A stretch of 64,000 nt of DNA from Gonocerus acuteangulatus (GCA_946811695.1 OX328124.1:32363648-32427647); one strand, 5' to 3'. Shown: positions 1 to 11,616, numbered from the stretch's first letter. Translations and numbers: made by a program. The notes: generated by a model not told the origin, from the letters alone.

Positions 1-1
1 A

Positions 2-239
2 GAGGATAGGAGAATAACAAATAAGCAGGATTTAAATGCACACAAGGAGTGTCGAATCGAAAGTGGTGAAGAGTTCCAGAAGGAGGAGGCTTGGGAGATG
101 AAGGAACGGTCGAAGAAGGCTGTTTTACGTGTGGGAGGATAGAGATCGGAGGGACGGGACGCAGTTGTGTTATACGAGGCCAAGTGGTGTTTAGTCGTTG
201 TTTTACAGCCATATAGTGTTTATAAAATAAATAAATAAA
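2..239 (+). pseudogene. LINE-like ORF C-terminus and 3' tail (partial)
   Basis: An open frame of 46 codons enters from the left edge and stops at the TAG at 140-142. Its residues are strongly charged, with many E, K and R. About 85 bases of untranslated sequence follow, ending in AAATAAATAAATAAAT, a short repeat typical of LINE 3' ends. The LINE fragment at 55.7-56.1 kb ends in a similar ATAA repeat. No catalytic motif falls in the visible part, so the family is inferred only from the tail. It could instead be a host terminal exon. Confidence 0.3.
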
Positions 240-851
240 TCTATATACATAAAAAACACGTGTCTGTCTGTTTTCTGTTTATTTGTTTGTTCCTTATACA
301 AATCTACACCGTTTGACCGATTTTGACCAAACTTGGCACACAGGTAGGCTTTGATACGGGAAATCTCCTAGCCATTTTGAATAATGTCTCACATTTATTT
401 GTTGGTGTTCTTGATAATTAGAATAACTCGAACTCATTGATTACTTTACATCATTATATAATCATTTAATGCAGTTTATTTCAATTTTAATATCAACAGT
501 CACTGTCTAACTAAAGAGCACTGGCCTTTCTTTGATAAGAGCTATCTACTCACAGGCTATGCTGCTGGCCTCTGTCGGATGATATATGAAGTGCTGTGGT
601 ACTTTTACCAGAGCACGTTTTTTTTTTTTTACTGGTGGTGGCTGCTGTGGTACTGGCCTCTGTCGGTTTTTTTTCAGAACTGCTGTTGTGCTGGCCTTTG
701 TTGGCTTTCTCACGAACTACATCTAGACAGATATAAACAAATTCACACCGTTTGACCGATTTCGACGTAACTGGCTATACAGGTAGATTTTGATACGGGG
801 AGAGTCATAGGCAGAAAGTAGGTGTCGCCTGGCACGCCGGGTAACAGCTAG
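240..851 (+). mobile_element. Non-autonomous Helitron with canonical ends
   Basis: The element starts TCTATATACAT at 240 and ends CTAG at 848-851. It sits exactly between a host A (239) and T (852), the A|T target used by canonical Helitrons. Just before the 3' end is a hairpin: CCTGG (828-832), loop CACG, CCGGG (837-841), then ten bases to the CTAG end. Two copies of a GTTTGACCGATTTCGAC-type module lie inside, near 310 and 750. There is no ORF, so it would need a Rep/helicase supplied elsewhere. Family knowledge: TC start, 3' hairpin 10-12 nt from CTRR, A|T insertion and no target duplication. Confidence 0.85.
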
Positions 852-998
852 TAATAAATAAAAATAAATAATTGAAAGCCGAAAGCTTTTTAATACATAA
901 TTGTAAAATTAAATCCAATCTGTACCATTGCATCTATTTTAAACACATTTCAATTTTATTATCTTAATTACAAAGATTATTTAAATAAATAGTCTACA

Positions 999-1253
999 CA
1001 TGGGCGTATATAAGGGGGGGCTGCAGCCCCCCGAATTTTAGATTTGATAGGCAAAAATGTCATAAGACCCTTAAAAATAAATTAAATAAGATTACTTAGT
1101 TCATAAAAAATATTTTATTTTAGATGTAATAGCGTTTTAATTGGCTAAAACTATTCTAAGTTCTAAATCGTTAATATTTCATACCCTGAAAATGGACTCA
1201 GACCCCCGAAATTTTACCAGCTCCCCGGAAATTATTTCCTATATACGCCCATG
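999..1253 (+). mobile_element. hAT-type MITE, copy 1
   Basis: The terminal inverted repeats are CATGGGCGTATATA at the left and TATATACGCCCATG at the right. Each is followed inside by a G-rich or C-rich block. The host octamer AGTCTACA occurs at 991-998 and again at 1254-1261, a perfect 8-bp target duplication. Eight-bp duplications and CA..GGCG ends are typical of hAT transposons. No transposase is encoded. Other copies lie at 11617, 16712 and 44539. Confidence 0.88.
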
Positions 1254-1939
1254 AGTCTACAATAATAATTTGTTGTAATTAGTTCAATTTAGAATATTTT
1301 TCTAAAAATAAATTATATTGTACTAAAAATATTTTAGGCGACTGGCAGCTTAAACGAAACATAAATATTATCAACAATTTTCATATTTATAAATGTTGAA
1401 CTATGAAAGTGTTTGAAAATGTTAAGCAAATGTGATGAAGGTACTAGGCTAACATTTCATTGCTTCTAAACATTTCATCTCCGGATATAAATTCTACGTG
1501 TTGGATTCACAGTAGATAATACATCAGTGAATGGTACAAAGTATTTCATAAGTACAGTCTATGTGTTACATCCCATTTCAAAGGGCATATAAAACGCTTA
1601 AAATTGACATCTTCTTCATGTTTCTACCTTAACAGGAGTGGAGTTATGATCATTTATATATTCTGCCGCAGCAATATTTTGACCACTTCTTGAAAACTTT
1701 ACATGGGCGTATTTTGGAAACCGTTTGAGACATTAAGCTGGACTTTGACGATTTTTTTAAAGTCTTTATGAAGGTAGCCCATGTACCGAATTCCATCATA
1801 ATCAGAGATGGTGAGGGAAAAAAATTCTTAAAAGTGTTGTCACACCTGTTGGTGAAGTGTCGTCACTGGCATCTGAGCGAGTGCTGTGGGCGAGAGCTTT
1901 CGACGTAAGTACGTCATTATCAAGCCACTGTTCGCGGTC
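1254..1939. other. AT-rich stretch without recognisable gene
   Basis: This lies between the hAT MITE and the start of clear RC-B core sequence. I see no splice-framed ORF, RNA gene or recognisable transposon end. ORFs near 1802-2135 run on both strands over the following repeat and look like chance frames. Confidence 0.5.
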
Positions 1940-4262
1940 TAGCTCAGCAAGTAATGGTCCGATTTTGATGAAATTTGGTACAAAAATCTTTCGTCCAATT
2001 TTAAAGGTCAAGTTCGTTAACCAGCAAAATCCGTCCATCGGAACATGGTTTTTGGAGCGATATTCGAGAGAAAAAAAATCGTTACACTTACACCATATGC
2101 TTGTAAGTACTCGTTTTATAGGCATCTTGGCCTAGGAAAACGAATAAAGTAATGTTTAAGGCGATAGCTTTAACTGTTTTCGAGAAAAGTGGAAAAATAG
2201 TTGTTGAATCTAGTTTTAGCGCGGTTACTCCCTATCTCCATAGGGAGAACCCGCTTATGAGGTTGACCTCATGACGCAATCCGGAAGTGCCGACTAGAAA
2301 CTTTCACGTTTCAGACCCTATAGATCACGAAAATATATGTGGCCCAAAATTGTATATATATTTATATATATGCCGCACTCTAGCAAGCTCAAAAATGGTC
2401 CGATTTTAACGAAATTTGGTATAAAAATCTGTCGTCTAATTTGAAAGGTCAAGTTCGTTAACCAGCAGAATCCGCCCACTAGAAGATAGTGTTTGGGGCG
2501 AAATTCGCGCAAAAAAATCGTAACACTTACGTTTTTGAGTTTATATGCTTGCAGGTACTTGTTTTATACGTTTCTTGACATAAGAAAACGAATGAAACCA
2601 TTTTTAAGGCGATATCTGTAACCGTTCCTGAGAAAAGTGGAATCAATGTTTTTGTAAGTCATTATATTTTTGTGGGTACTTAAAATCGCGGAATTCAATT
2701 GAAATATTTTCTACAACTTGGAAATTAATCTCAACTAAGATGTTTAAATTTTGGTTACATTTGGAGTTAAGGAAGTATGCGAAAAAAATTATTTTATTAA
2801 TAGACATGAAAAGTTTTCGGATCTTCATACATTTTTCGTAAATATCTCGATAACGGTTGGGAAATCGTGCTAAATGGAAGGTGACCATTCGAATGCTTAC
2901 TAAATTCTCTACAAAAAAGGTTCTGAAGCAATATTCGATGGGGCAACGTCAATCAGAGATATAAGCGCTTAAAACATAAAAAAGTGTTTGTTTTGTTGTT
3001 TTGAAAGGGTTTTTGTCTTTGTTTATCTCACTTTTTAAATGGTTGTTTCTTGTTTTAAATTGCATCTATCAGTAAAATTAGTATAGTAGTAAAATAAGCT
3101 AAGAAACGGTGAAAGGTATTGCTAATAATAAGCCTGGAGTGGCTGTGGTAATCAAGATGGCTGTGGCAAATCATGATGACGTAATTTGTTTTGAATTCTC
3201 CTGTCTTATAACCTTCCTCATAGCCTCCAACAGAAGTTACCGTTATTTCTTATTTTATAGAAAGATTTAACCCACGACAGAATGGAATTTTATTCGCCAT
3301 GAAGCACATATTTACAGTTGGTTATAACAGTAAAACGAATTTGCTAATAAAACAAGATACTTAAAATGACAACGAATTTTTGGTTGTTTATAATAGAGCC
3401 TTTTCAGCAGTAGTCAAAGAGTAAGTACGTTTTCAGTACATAATTGTATTGACTTATGCAGATTAAGAATTATCCGCTTCTGTATAAGTTGGCTACTGTC
3501 AGTTTCCTGTGACTTGTGATGCTAATCTATTCCATCTCTTCGATATGTAACCGCGCTAAGATGACGCAGTTCCTGCGTTCGGACTTTTATTTATTTGGTT
3601 TTGGTACTTAGAATCATGGGATTCAGCTATAATATGTTCTGCATGTTTTAAATTCATATAAACAAAGATCTTTAAATTTTGGTTACGTTTGGAGTTAAGG
3701 GAGGATTTGAATAAAATATTTTATTAAGAGACATGAAAAGTTTTGGGAACGTCATATATTTTCTTTAATATCTCAAAAACGGTTGGAAATTTGGTAAGCG
3801 GAAGGTTACCATTCAAAAGCTTACTAAATGCTCTACATAAAAAACTCTGAAGCAATTTTTGATTAGGCGATGTCAATCGGAGAAATAAGTGTTTAAAACT
3901 TCAAATGTGTTCGTTTTGTTCTTTTGAACGGGTTTTTTCTTTTTTTAAATCAGTTTTTAATTGTTTTTTTTTTTTTGTTGTTTTATTTGGATTTATCTGT
4001 AAAATTAGAATTACAGTAAAAGAAAATAAGAAACAATAAGTAGTGAGTTTCTAGAGCGAACCTTGACAAGGCCAGGGAGTAATTTTTCTATGTCAGGTAT
4101 GAGGTATGTACCCTAGCAACCGTGATCTATTTGGGGTCATAAATTATTTCATGAAAGGTCTAAACAAATTTATAACTGTTTCTATTTCAATCTTTCCAAA
4201 TGACATTAGGGATAAGAAGGGAACCGCGCTAAGATGATGCAGTTCCTGCTAGACGGACTTCT
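1940..4262 (+). mobile_element. RC-B element, older copy, split by a nested RC-B
   Basis: Core sequence begins near 1940 with GTCCGATTTTGATGAAATT. It breaks at 2213 and resumes at 3589 with GGTACTTAGAATCATGGG. In the copy at 29.3-29.5 kb these two pieces are directly continuous. The 3' end is at 4221-4262: an ACCGCGCTAAG subterminal repeat, a GATGCAGTTCCTGC hairpin and GACGGACTT. The 5' terminus is not recognisable. The split is explained by the RC-B copy at 2214-3588. Confidence 0.7.
2214..3588 (+). mobile_element. RC-B Helentron-like element, complete nested copy
   Basis: The 5' end reads TTTTAGCGCGGTTA. A hairpin with stem CTCCCTAT/ATAGGGAG follows, then a GAGGTTGACCTCATGACG module, a short TA run and the shared core. 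The 3' end carries TAACCGCGCTAAG at 3548-3560, then CGCAG-TTC-CTGCG at 3565-3577, then GGACTTTT ending near 3588. The 12-bp repeat TTAGCGCGGTTA/TAACCGCGCTAA is terminal on the left but about 30 bases internal on the right. Such asymmetric repeats plus a 3' hairpin match Helentron-derived elements. No ORF of consequence. Confidence 0.78.
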
Positions 4263-4673
4263 GAGATACCCTAATAGGAGTCATAGGACGGAATTACGAA
4301 ATGGAACATAAGGGAAGCCCTCTCCTCTTATAGGTAGTAGAAAGGTGGGCCAGCTCTTCTATAGCCAGGCCGTTTCATTACTCTTAGAGCTATAGGGAGG
4401 GAGAGCTCGGAGCCTGCGCATCGGAAGCTCGCCGAACCAGAAGAGAGAGAGTGGGAGAGAGAGCGAGAGTGCGAGAGAGATAGGCTGCAGAAGAGAGGAG
4501 CCGTGGGATATGATTATTGACTTGCCCCGTTCCGTCCTAATCTAGCGGCCCCGCTGTCTGGATAGATGAAGGACCAGGGGGGGCCATCTTGGAAGAGAAC
4601 TCTTAGCGAATCCTATATCGCGTTAAGGTACATCAACTATACCCGCCGATCTGTACGAGATAAGCCTTATCAG
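4263..4673 (+). other. Possible non-coding first exon ending in a splice donor
   Basis: This stretch is clearly more GC- and GA-rich than its surroundings, with GAGAGAGAGTGGGAGAGAG-like runs near 4440-4490. It matches none of the repeat families seen here. It ends CCTTATCAG followed by GTAAGA at 4674, an almost ideal donor consensus. No long ORF crosses it. It could be a 5' UTR exon and promoter region, but could equally be an unrecognised repeat. Confidence 0.25.
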
Positions 4674-4907
4674 GTAAGAAGTAATTTCTAAATTAATTAC
4701 CTCATAAAACGATGGTCATTTTCCTGCTTGTTATCTCATGAATAATTCATTTTTTTTTCATTGAAGACCTTTAACCTAGTACTCTACCCTTCATAAATTA
4801 ACAGCACACGTTTATGTTTCAATCGTATTTAAAGAGATGCCTATAATAATAGTTACTAAATATATAAAAGCATTAACTATAATATTAGGAAATTGTACCT
4901 GGGTATA

Positions 4908-5880
4908 ATTCAAATTCCGAAAATATTAGCTATTTAGACAGTGATGAAAAAGACTAATATTTTATGTATGTTTAAAAAATAAAAATACTATATATATTAG
5001 AACAAGTTTTATCGAAATATTTTTAATAGAAAAGTTCATTTAATTGTGGTTTATACAAGTTGTTTCATAACAATGAAACTTGTACAATAAATAATGTTAA
5101 TGTGGCTTAGACAATTAGCGGAATTTATCTATGCAAAATATGCAAAAAACATTAACTACAATATTTTTATTGATGAGATATTTACAGATCCACATTGGTT
5201 AAGATTAAATATACTTATCACTTAAAATATTAAGCAGTTTCGAAGACAAGGTATAGTTGGGATTCGGCTAGGAGAAAAATTCGGCTAGGAGAAAAGAATC
5301 CCAACTATACCTTGTCTTCGTATCGCTGCAACGGCTAACTATCTCCATCTTCACTTTTAAGCAGTTTGTTAAAAACAAAAAATTTCCAATTATAAAAAAA
5401 AAAAAAAATACTAATACAGCACTAACAAAATTATATAAAACCAACTCCTTCCAATGGCAATAATAAATAATTAATAGTAAATACAAAGTTAATTCTGAAA
5501 AAATAGTGCCCAAACTCGGATTTTCGGAAAACTTCACTTGCTGCTTAATTTCAACCTATATAAGAATAAAAACGTGAAAAAAAAAATTGTCAAAGCACTT
5601 AAACAGTATTTATTTTACAGGTTTTATTGTTATGATACGACTTGTATAAACTACAATTAAATCTATTTATATTTAAAAGATAATGTTTTGCTAAAACTTG
5701 TTCTAATATATTAAAAATTGTCACTTCATTAAATAAAAAGATGCTAATGGTCTTCTTCATCACTCCCTGAATTACGAATATTCTCGTTTTCATAGGTTTC
5801 TGAATGGAAACCAGGGTACGACATTGCAATCTCTTTTAATATGTTAATATGGAATCATTTCTTAAATTCAGGATGCCTTC
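4908..5880. repeat. Diverged inverted repeat with PLE-terminal core
   Basis: The segment 4975-5100 (ATATTAGAACAAGTTTTA, then TTTATACAAGT and CATAACAATGAAAC) reappears in reverse complement at about 5590-5760. The arms are clearly diverged. The minus-strand frame at 5599-5829 covers the right arm, and the left arm holds stops in the same frame. Between the arms lies the 25-bp perfect palindrome described separately. The arrangement suggests two inverted copies of one element. Confidence 0.5.
5241..5320. repeat. Perfect 25-bp inverted repeat
   Basis: CGAAGACAAGGTATAGTTGG (continuing to GATTC) at 5241-5265 is repeated exactly in reverse complement at 5296-5320. The 30-base loop holds two direct copies of TTCGGCTAGGAGAAAA. 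The motif GCCGAATCCCAA plus CGGCTAACTATCT also occurs at the 3' terminus of the PLE near 23800-23850, so these look like PLE terminal sequences in opposite orientation. Confidence 0.75.
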
Positions 5881-7005
5881 CTTATAAACATACATTATTC
5901 TGGCCAATAAGATGGTGTTTTCTATTCCCATATCACGGAACATACACCCAAAGATAATCCCTTGACTATTTTACAATCTTTGTGCGTTAATCCTTTCAGA
6001 GATTACGGAGACAACGTACTATTATGAAAAATTAGACAACGAAAGAAATTCATTTAAGATTTTCCGTCAATTTGTAAGATACTTAAATTATATTGTTCCT
6101 ACTTTAAAGAAATACAGCTCAAGTGCTTTGCGATATTTCCCCCCACATTTTTATTCGTATTTGTTTAAATTAAGCAATATGTAATGTTTCGCGAACATTC
6201 GAGTTTGTTTAAAAAAAAAGTAATAATAATAGCTCAGAATTACCAATAGAAACAAAATACTTAATATATTAAAACATTAAATACACTTGGGTTATGATTA
6301 GATAGTTGTTCCTGTTTTTACTGGAATATAGTTCTCATTGGTTGAGGATGATTGTACTTATTAGTTATTCGATGATATAATTACTTTAGTTCCACTCTAA
6401 GGTATATTATAATATCATGTTGTTTGAGGTTACAACAATATTTATTTATAAAAATTCATACACACAATTATTTACTTTAAAATAATTTATTTGTTATTTC
6501 ATTGTTTGAGCAAACTTGATCTGCTTTTTTTTCTTTTTTTTTTAAGGCACATCGTCAATCAATTAAAATAAATAAAAGATAAAATAAGTATTACTCGTAT
6601 ATAATAACTTATAATGAGTCATTCAATTTTATTAAGGCATATTATAATTTCATGTTACAAAGTGTATTTATTGCAATTGCAATAAATCATAAATCTCATC
6701 TCCCTATGAAAATTATTTTTTAATTTTACATGTTATATTCATAACGCCTTAATTAACGCAATAAAAAAGAAAAACCTCTTAAAAACTCTAATGTTTATCG
6801 CCTTCATTTTCCTTAACCTACGCCTAATTAATTGGCCGTACCGTTTTTATTTTAGTTACGATAATATTTAAAACAGATAAAAACTGTGCTGTTCATTAAT
6901 TATTTAGATTGCTACGTTAAAGTTTTCAATGAAAAAAAAAATTTATAATTTAATATTTAAATTATAACACATGATATACGGATAAAAAAACACATCTAAA
7001 ACAAA
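5881..7005. other. AT-rich stretch, nothing recognised
   Basis: Very AT-rich sequence with scattered short homopolymers. No ORF of note, tRNA-like box, terminal inverted repeat or tandem repeat was found. Confidence 0.6.
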
Positions 7006-7461
7006 AAAAGTCCGTCTCGCAAGAACTTCGTCATCTTAGTGCGGCTTCGTTCATATCTCTAGTTCTATTATTAAAGGCATAGTAGCAGTTATTGGTGGGG
7101 TTTGGTCTTTCGTGAAAAATATAAAATAAAATCTCGAAGAGAAAATAGATTTAAGGCGCCACAACAGGAATCTGACAGTATCACGACGACTCCCCCCCCC
7201 CCCCACCATCTCAACGTTCGCCCTTGGCAACACTATAAAAAGTCCGTCTTGCAGGAACTGCATCATCTTAGCGCGGTTCCGTTCATATCCCTAGTCTAAT
7301 TTGGAAAGATTAAAATAGAAGCAGTTATTATTTTGGTTCCACCAGTCTTTTTTTTTTTTTAATTATTCTTCAACTGACCCTTTTTTCCAATCTTCTTATT
7401 TTCGTGGTAGGCGGAAGGTAAATTAATAAAAACTTCACTATACAGTATCACCAACTTTATT

Positions 7462-7507
7462 CAGTCCCTACATGTTTCACACCTTTATTGGTGCCTCTTC
7501 AGGGGAA
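7462..7507 (-). ncRNA. Hammerhead-ribozyme-like motif 1 (best match)
   Basis: Read on the minus strand: UCCC (stem I), CUGAAGA (conserved core), G, GCACC-AAUAAA-GGUGU (stem II), GAAA, then CAUGUA and GGGA (stem I). Stem I pairs UCCC with GGGA. The GAAA box and the GUA cleavage triplet are present. The stem III segment ACAUGU is self-complementary with no loop, so it could close only between two molecules. It lies inside a foreign insert within an RC-B element. Such type-I motifs are known from Penelope-like elements. Activity is inferred. Confidence 0.65.
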
Positions 7508-8685
7508 AAATTACATATATAAAACTTACAGCCTCAATCTGAGGAGGATAACCTTCCACCAGTACGGCCGCGTCTAGAATGATCATGGTCTGAAAGAATC
7601 CAAAATGGCGAAATACAATCAGCTGATCCATAATCGATTTGTCAAACATTTAAAATTTAAAATTAATTTCCAGAAGAAATATAGTCTTAAAAATTAAAAA
7701 ACATCATCCCACCTTCTAATTAAAACATATATTCACCTTTTGTTAAATAAATTAATAAAAATTGTATTCAAATGTAATATTTCAGTTTTTTTATTTACCA
7801 CTTTTTTCCTATTTTTTATGATATGGATATTTTCCTTAATTCTTCTTTTCATTCTATTTCTCTCATGATTTACAAAGAAGAATTTCTTATTGAAAGGTCA
7901 TGATTTACAATCTTACCTGGAAGGGTCTAGAACACACTAGAAACACTAGAAACGGACCCGCTAGTGACAAGGTCTTGGAATCCTGGAAATCTATATTTCT
8001 AACAATAAATTGTTTTTGTTATTTTACTTAACCCAGTTTTATTGTCAAATACATTAGCCAACTATAAGCAATAAAAAAATAACAAGGAATAAAACAGACA
8101 AAAAGAACCTTTCGAATAAACGAAATCAATTAATTTAAAGTTTTAAGCACTTATTTCTCCGATTGTCATCGCCTAATTAAAACTTTCTTCAGAACCTTTT
8201 TTGTAGAGAATTTAGTAAGCGTTCGAATGGTAAGTTACCAAAACTTTTTTTGTCTGTTAATAAAATATTTTATTCTAACCCTTCCTTTACTCTTAACGTA
8301 ACAAAAATTTCAACATATTAGTGTTGATGAAAGTAGAACATGCAGAAAATATTTCAACTGAATCCCATGATTCTAAGTACCCAAACCAAAAACGGTATTC
8401 GAAAACTATTTTTCCAATTTTCTCGAAAACGGTTAAAGCTATCGCCTTGAAAATGGTTTCATTCGTTTTCCTAGCCCAAGAAGCCTATAAAACGAGTACT
8501 TACAAGCTTATGAAGTCAAAAATGTAAGCGTTACGATTTTTTTGCGCGAATTTCGCCCCAAACGCCATCTTCCAGTGAGCGGACTCTGCTGGTTAACGAA
8601 CTTGACCTTTCAAATTGGACGACGGATTTTTGTACAAAATTTCATCACAATCGGACCATTAGGGAAGCCAGAAATGAGCGAACAG

Positions 8686-8691
<6 letters not shown>

Positions 8692-8727
<36 letters not shown>
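8692..8727. repeat. (TA)n microsatellite inside RC-B
   Basis: A pure TA run between the 5' module and the core of the minus-strand RC-B copy. Intact copies carry a TA run at the same internal point. Confidence 0.95.
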
Positions 8728-8732
<5 letters not shown>

Positions 8733-9428
8733 AATTTGAACTACTGTTATTTTCGGTTTCTAGGGGTTCTGAAACGCGAAATTTTCTAGTCGGCACTTCC
8801 GGATTGTTTCATTGTATCAACCTTATAAGCGGGGTTCCTCCCTATGGGGGAGGGATTATTTTCTTACCTTGTTTTTGTCAAATACTCGTTTTACTGTTAA
8901 ATGCGATTAAAATAAGCAGTTAAAACGTTAGGTAAACAGATACAAAAACACGTTCAAAAGAGCAAAAATAAAAATTGCGAATTTTCAAGTCATTATTTCT
9001 CGGATTGACATTTTTTTAGAGAATTTAGTAAGCTTTCGAATGATCACCTTACACTTACCACGAATTGCAAACCGTTTTCGAGATATTAAGGAAAATATAC
9101 TAAAATCCCAAGACTTTTCTTGCCTGTTAATGAAATGTTTTATTTCTAGTACTTCCTTAACTCCAAAATTTACCTATCATAGATTCGATGAATATCAAAG
9201 GTCTGGAACAATTTTCAACTGAATTAATCGTTTCTGAATACCCAAATTGAAAATTAGTTTGGAAAAGAAGTTGTTTCAGTGTTTGATAGATGACACATCA
9301 TTTAAGATGGTTTTACGTAGATAAACGGTAATTATATTTTTACATACATAATGATAGAGCTTTAATCCTAATATACTTTTATAAAGGGGTGTAATTTATA
9401 TTTATAGTTTTAACTTATAGAATTTAGG

Positions 9429-9431
9429 TAC

Positions 9432-9501
<70 letters not shown>

Positions 9502-10165
9502 GAAGCGTTTATTAACATCTGCACAAATAATATAGTACATTGGTTAATTGTGATAAATAAAGACATTTGTATGATTTCACATAATGAGATTACAGAAAAA
9601 AAAATAGTACATACTTAAATTATGACAAAAAAAAAAAGATAAATAAATAATAATCATAGCTAAAAGGAAAAAATAAATAAAAAGTAATAATACGAAAAAA
9701 TAAATAATAAATGAAATGATAAAATATAATTTAAATAGAAAATTTGGAAGGAGCCAATCATAATTGACACTTCCTAGTTAAACACTTTTATTTGTCCTTT
9801 AAGTACGAAGTTGATCACGAGGCCAAGATCTCTTTAGCCTCCTAGGAGGGTTTTCGGGGTGGGTTTGAGAGAAGAGGTATTGAGGGATTGGGATGAGCAG
9901 ATAGTTTGGAGTGAAAGGTTAGGAATCGGGATTTAGCTAGTTCTTGGATGAAAGGGATATTGAGGTCATGATGAAGGGTTTTATTGGAAACGTAAAAAGG
10001 GGCATTAACTATTTTGCGTAGGACTTTGGATTGGAATGCCTGTATTCTCTGTATATTTGATCTTTTGGTTGTTCCCCACAGTTCAAGTCCGTATGTCAAA
10101 ATAGGTCTGATGATGGTTTTGTATATAGTGAGTTTGTTCTGTGTTGTGAGTTTTGATGAAGGTAT
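9429..10165 (-). pseudogene. Jockey-clade LINE, 5'-truncated 3' end
   Basis: The minus-strand frame from about 10165 to 9842 encodes the end of the reverse-transcriptase region of a Jockey-type non-LTR retrotransposon. Visible landmarks are IIRPILTYGLELWG, SNIQRIQAFQSK, APFYVSN, then a PHxxL-like HPNPSIPLL tail before the stop. The first of these lies upstream of the first ATG (10097), so the real frame runs in from the 5' truncation. A 3' UTR follows and ends in an uninterrupted T run on the plus strand (9429-9497), which is the poly(A) tail. No polymerase YxDD motif remains. Dead on arrival, as most LINE copies are. Confidence 0.85.
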
Positions 10166-11480
10166 TTACAATGTTGAACTAAACAAACTTTAATTAATGC
10201 TAGATGGGTTAATTAAAGTAATAGACTAATAAAACAGGAGAAACATAATTCATATTTACAACTTAGACAATTTACTTATTTACAATAATGTTAAGTAAAA
10301 AAAAGGGAAAGTGATATACATATCAGATTTCCTATTAGCCCATTATAATCATTAGTTATTTTGGAAATATCTACAACACATTAATGTCTATAACAAAATT
10401 TAATATACCCGCAAATTTGAAACAATTAAATAATACATATATTTATGAAAATACGAATATAATGTTACGCCCAAAACATTTTGTTGCCACTCACTGTTTT
10501 TTTGTTTGTTTGTTTTTGTTTTTTTTTTAAAGAAATTTCTGTTCTAGATTTACTCATTTGTTTGTTATTGGTTTATTTCCTTTCATCATTATCCTTCCAT
10601 ATTAGAGTAAGCATTTTCATTTTGTATTGAAATTACATAACCGTCAGTGCATATGTTACAATGGATGAGGCGAATCGCCAAAGTTGCGATGCCCAATATA
10701 TAAATAAATAATAATAGTAATATTTTGGGGATGCAATTGAGGATATAATTGTATTCAAAGAGTTTCTTATAGTCTTGTTTGTGTCAAAAATTCTTATTTT
10801 ATTTATATATAATGGCTCTCGTCTCTGAGTAAGTCAGTCAAGATATCAGGCATGTCAAAGTTTTATCTAAGGCTGCATTCAGTTAGTAAGTGTTTTATAG
10901 TCAGTATTATTTTTACATTATTGACATTATTATTATTTTGTCTTCCTTGCAACGAAACTAGGGAAAATATTACTATTATTAGACTAAATTATACTTTGAT
11001 TTATTGAAATATTTTTGAATGCGTATTTTATGTTTTAGTTGTGTTGAATAATTTATTTGCTTATCAGTGGAGCTCTTCAGACAAATTTATAAAAATTAAA
11101 TTATTTTAAAGAAAATAATTATGTATATGAATTTTGACTAATGTTCATCATGAGCTCTTAAAAAAAAAAAAAAAGGAAAAAAAAAATGGAACGGGATTAT
11201 TTTGGGCCCAAATAATTATGTTAAAGGTATTTATTTCTGTTGAATAAAAATGATACTGCTTATATCATTAGTGAGATCTGTGAACAGAAGCGTACTATTA
11301 AGAAAATATCCATATTTCCGAGCTAAAACAAATGTGTTCTAGGTCATTTTCTTTTCTTTCAACGAAAAGCTATTTCATATATGAAACTAGGGGAAAAAAT
11401 GTATTTGAAAAGAAATATTAATATCTTAAGGCATTCCTAATGGTACTTGCAAGGATTAATTTTCTAAAACACGAAAATAA
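10166..11480. other. AT-rich stretch, nothing recognised
   Basis: No ORF, terminal repeat or tRNA-like box. There are poly(A) and poly(T) runs, for example at 10497-10528 and 11160-11185. Confidence 0.6.
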
Positions 11481-11616
11481 AAATATTTGATCAAATATCG
11501 ATGTGTATTTTTTATTTTTATTTTTTGCTTAACTAGATCTGACCAATTTATTTTTATATATTTAACATACATTTACGAAACAAAAGTGGAAGCGGATGAA
11601 ATATACATTTTAGTAT

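Larger units (their letters stand above)
7237..8872 (-). mobile_element. RC-B element, inner copy, minus strand
   Basis: The 3' terminal block is AAAAGTCCGTCTTGCAGGAA and TTAGCGCGGTTCC at 7237-7282. The core runs about 7900-8690, and a (TA)n run lies at 8692-8727. The 5' module TTCCGGATTG and the CTCCCTATGGGGGAG hairpin end near 8872, where the 5' terminus is degenerate. A non-RC segment at about 7345-7860 carries a hammerhead-like motif and is probably a later insertion. ORFs at 8321-8739 are core translations, not genes. Confidence 0.65.
7006..9300 (-). mobile_element. RC-B element, outer older copy, minus strand, interrupted
   Basis: The 3' end of a minus-strand RC-B copy is at 7006-7060: AAAAAGTCCGTCTCGCAAG, then a TCATCTTAGTGCGG subterminal repeat. 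A second, inner 3' end starts at about 7237. Minus-strand RC-B core reappears beyond the inner element at 8880-9290 (CGTTTTCGAGATATTAAGG and similar). The simplest reading is an older copy split by the inner one. Confidence 0.55.

Noticed and set aside
8100..8300. A host gene suggested by conserved-looking peptides such as NLTFQIGRRIF at several places
   Set aside because: The peptide recurs at 2.4, 8.6, 29.2 and 50.3 kb because it translates the RC-B core; some copies are in the opposite orientation and contain stops.
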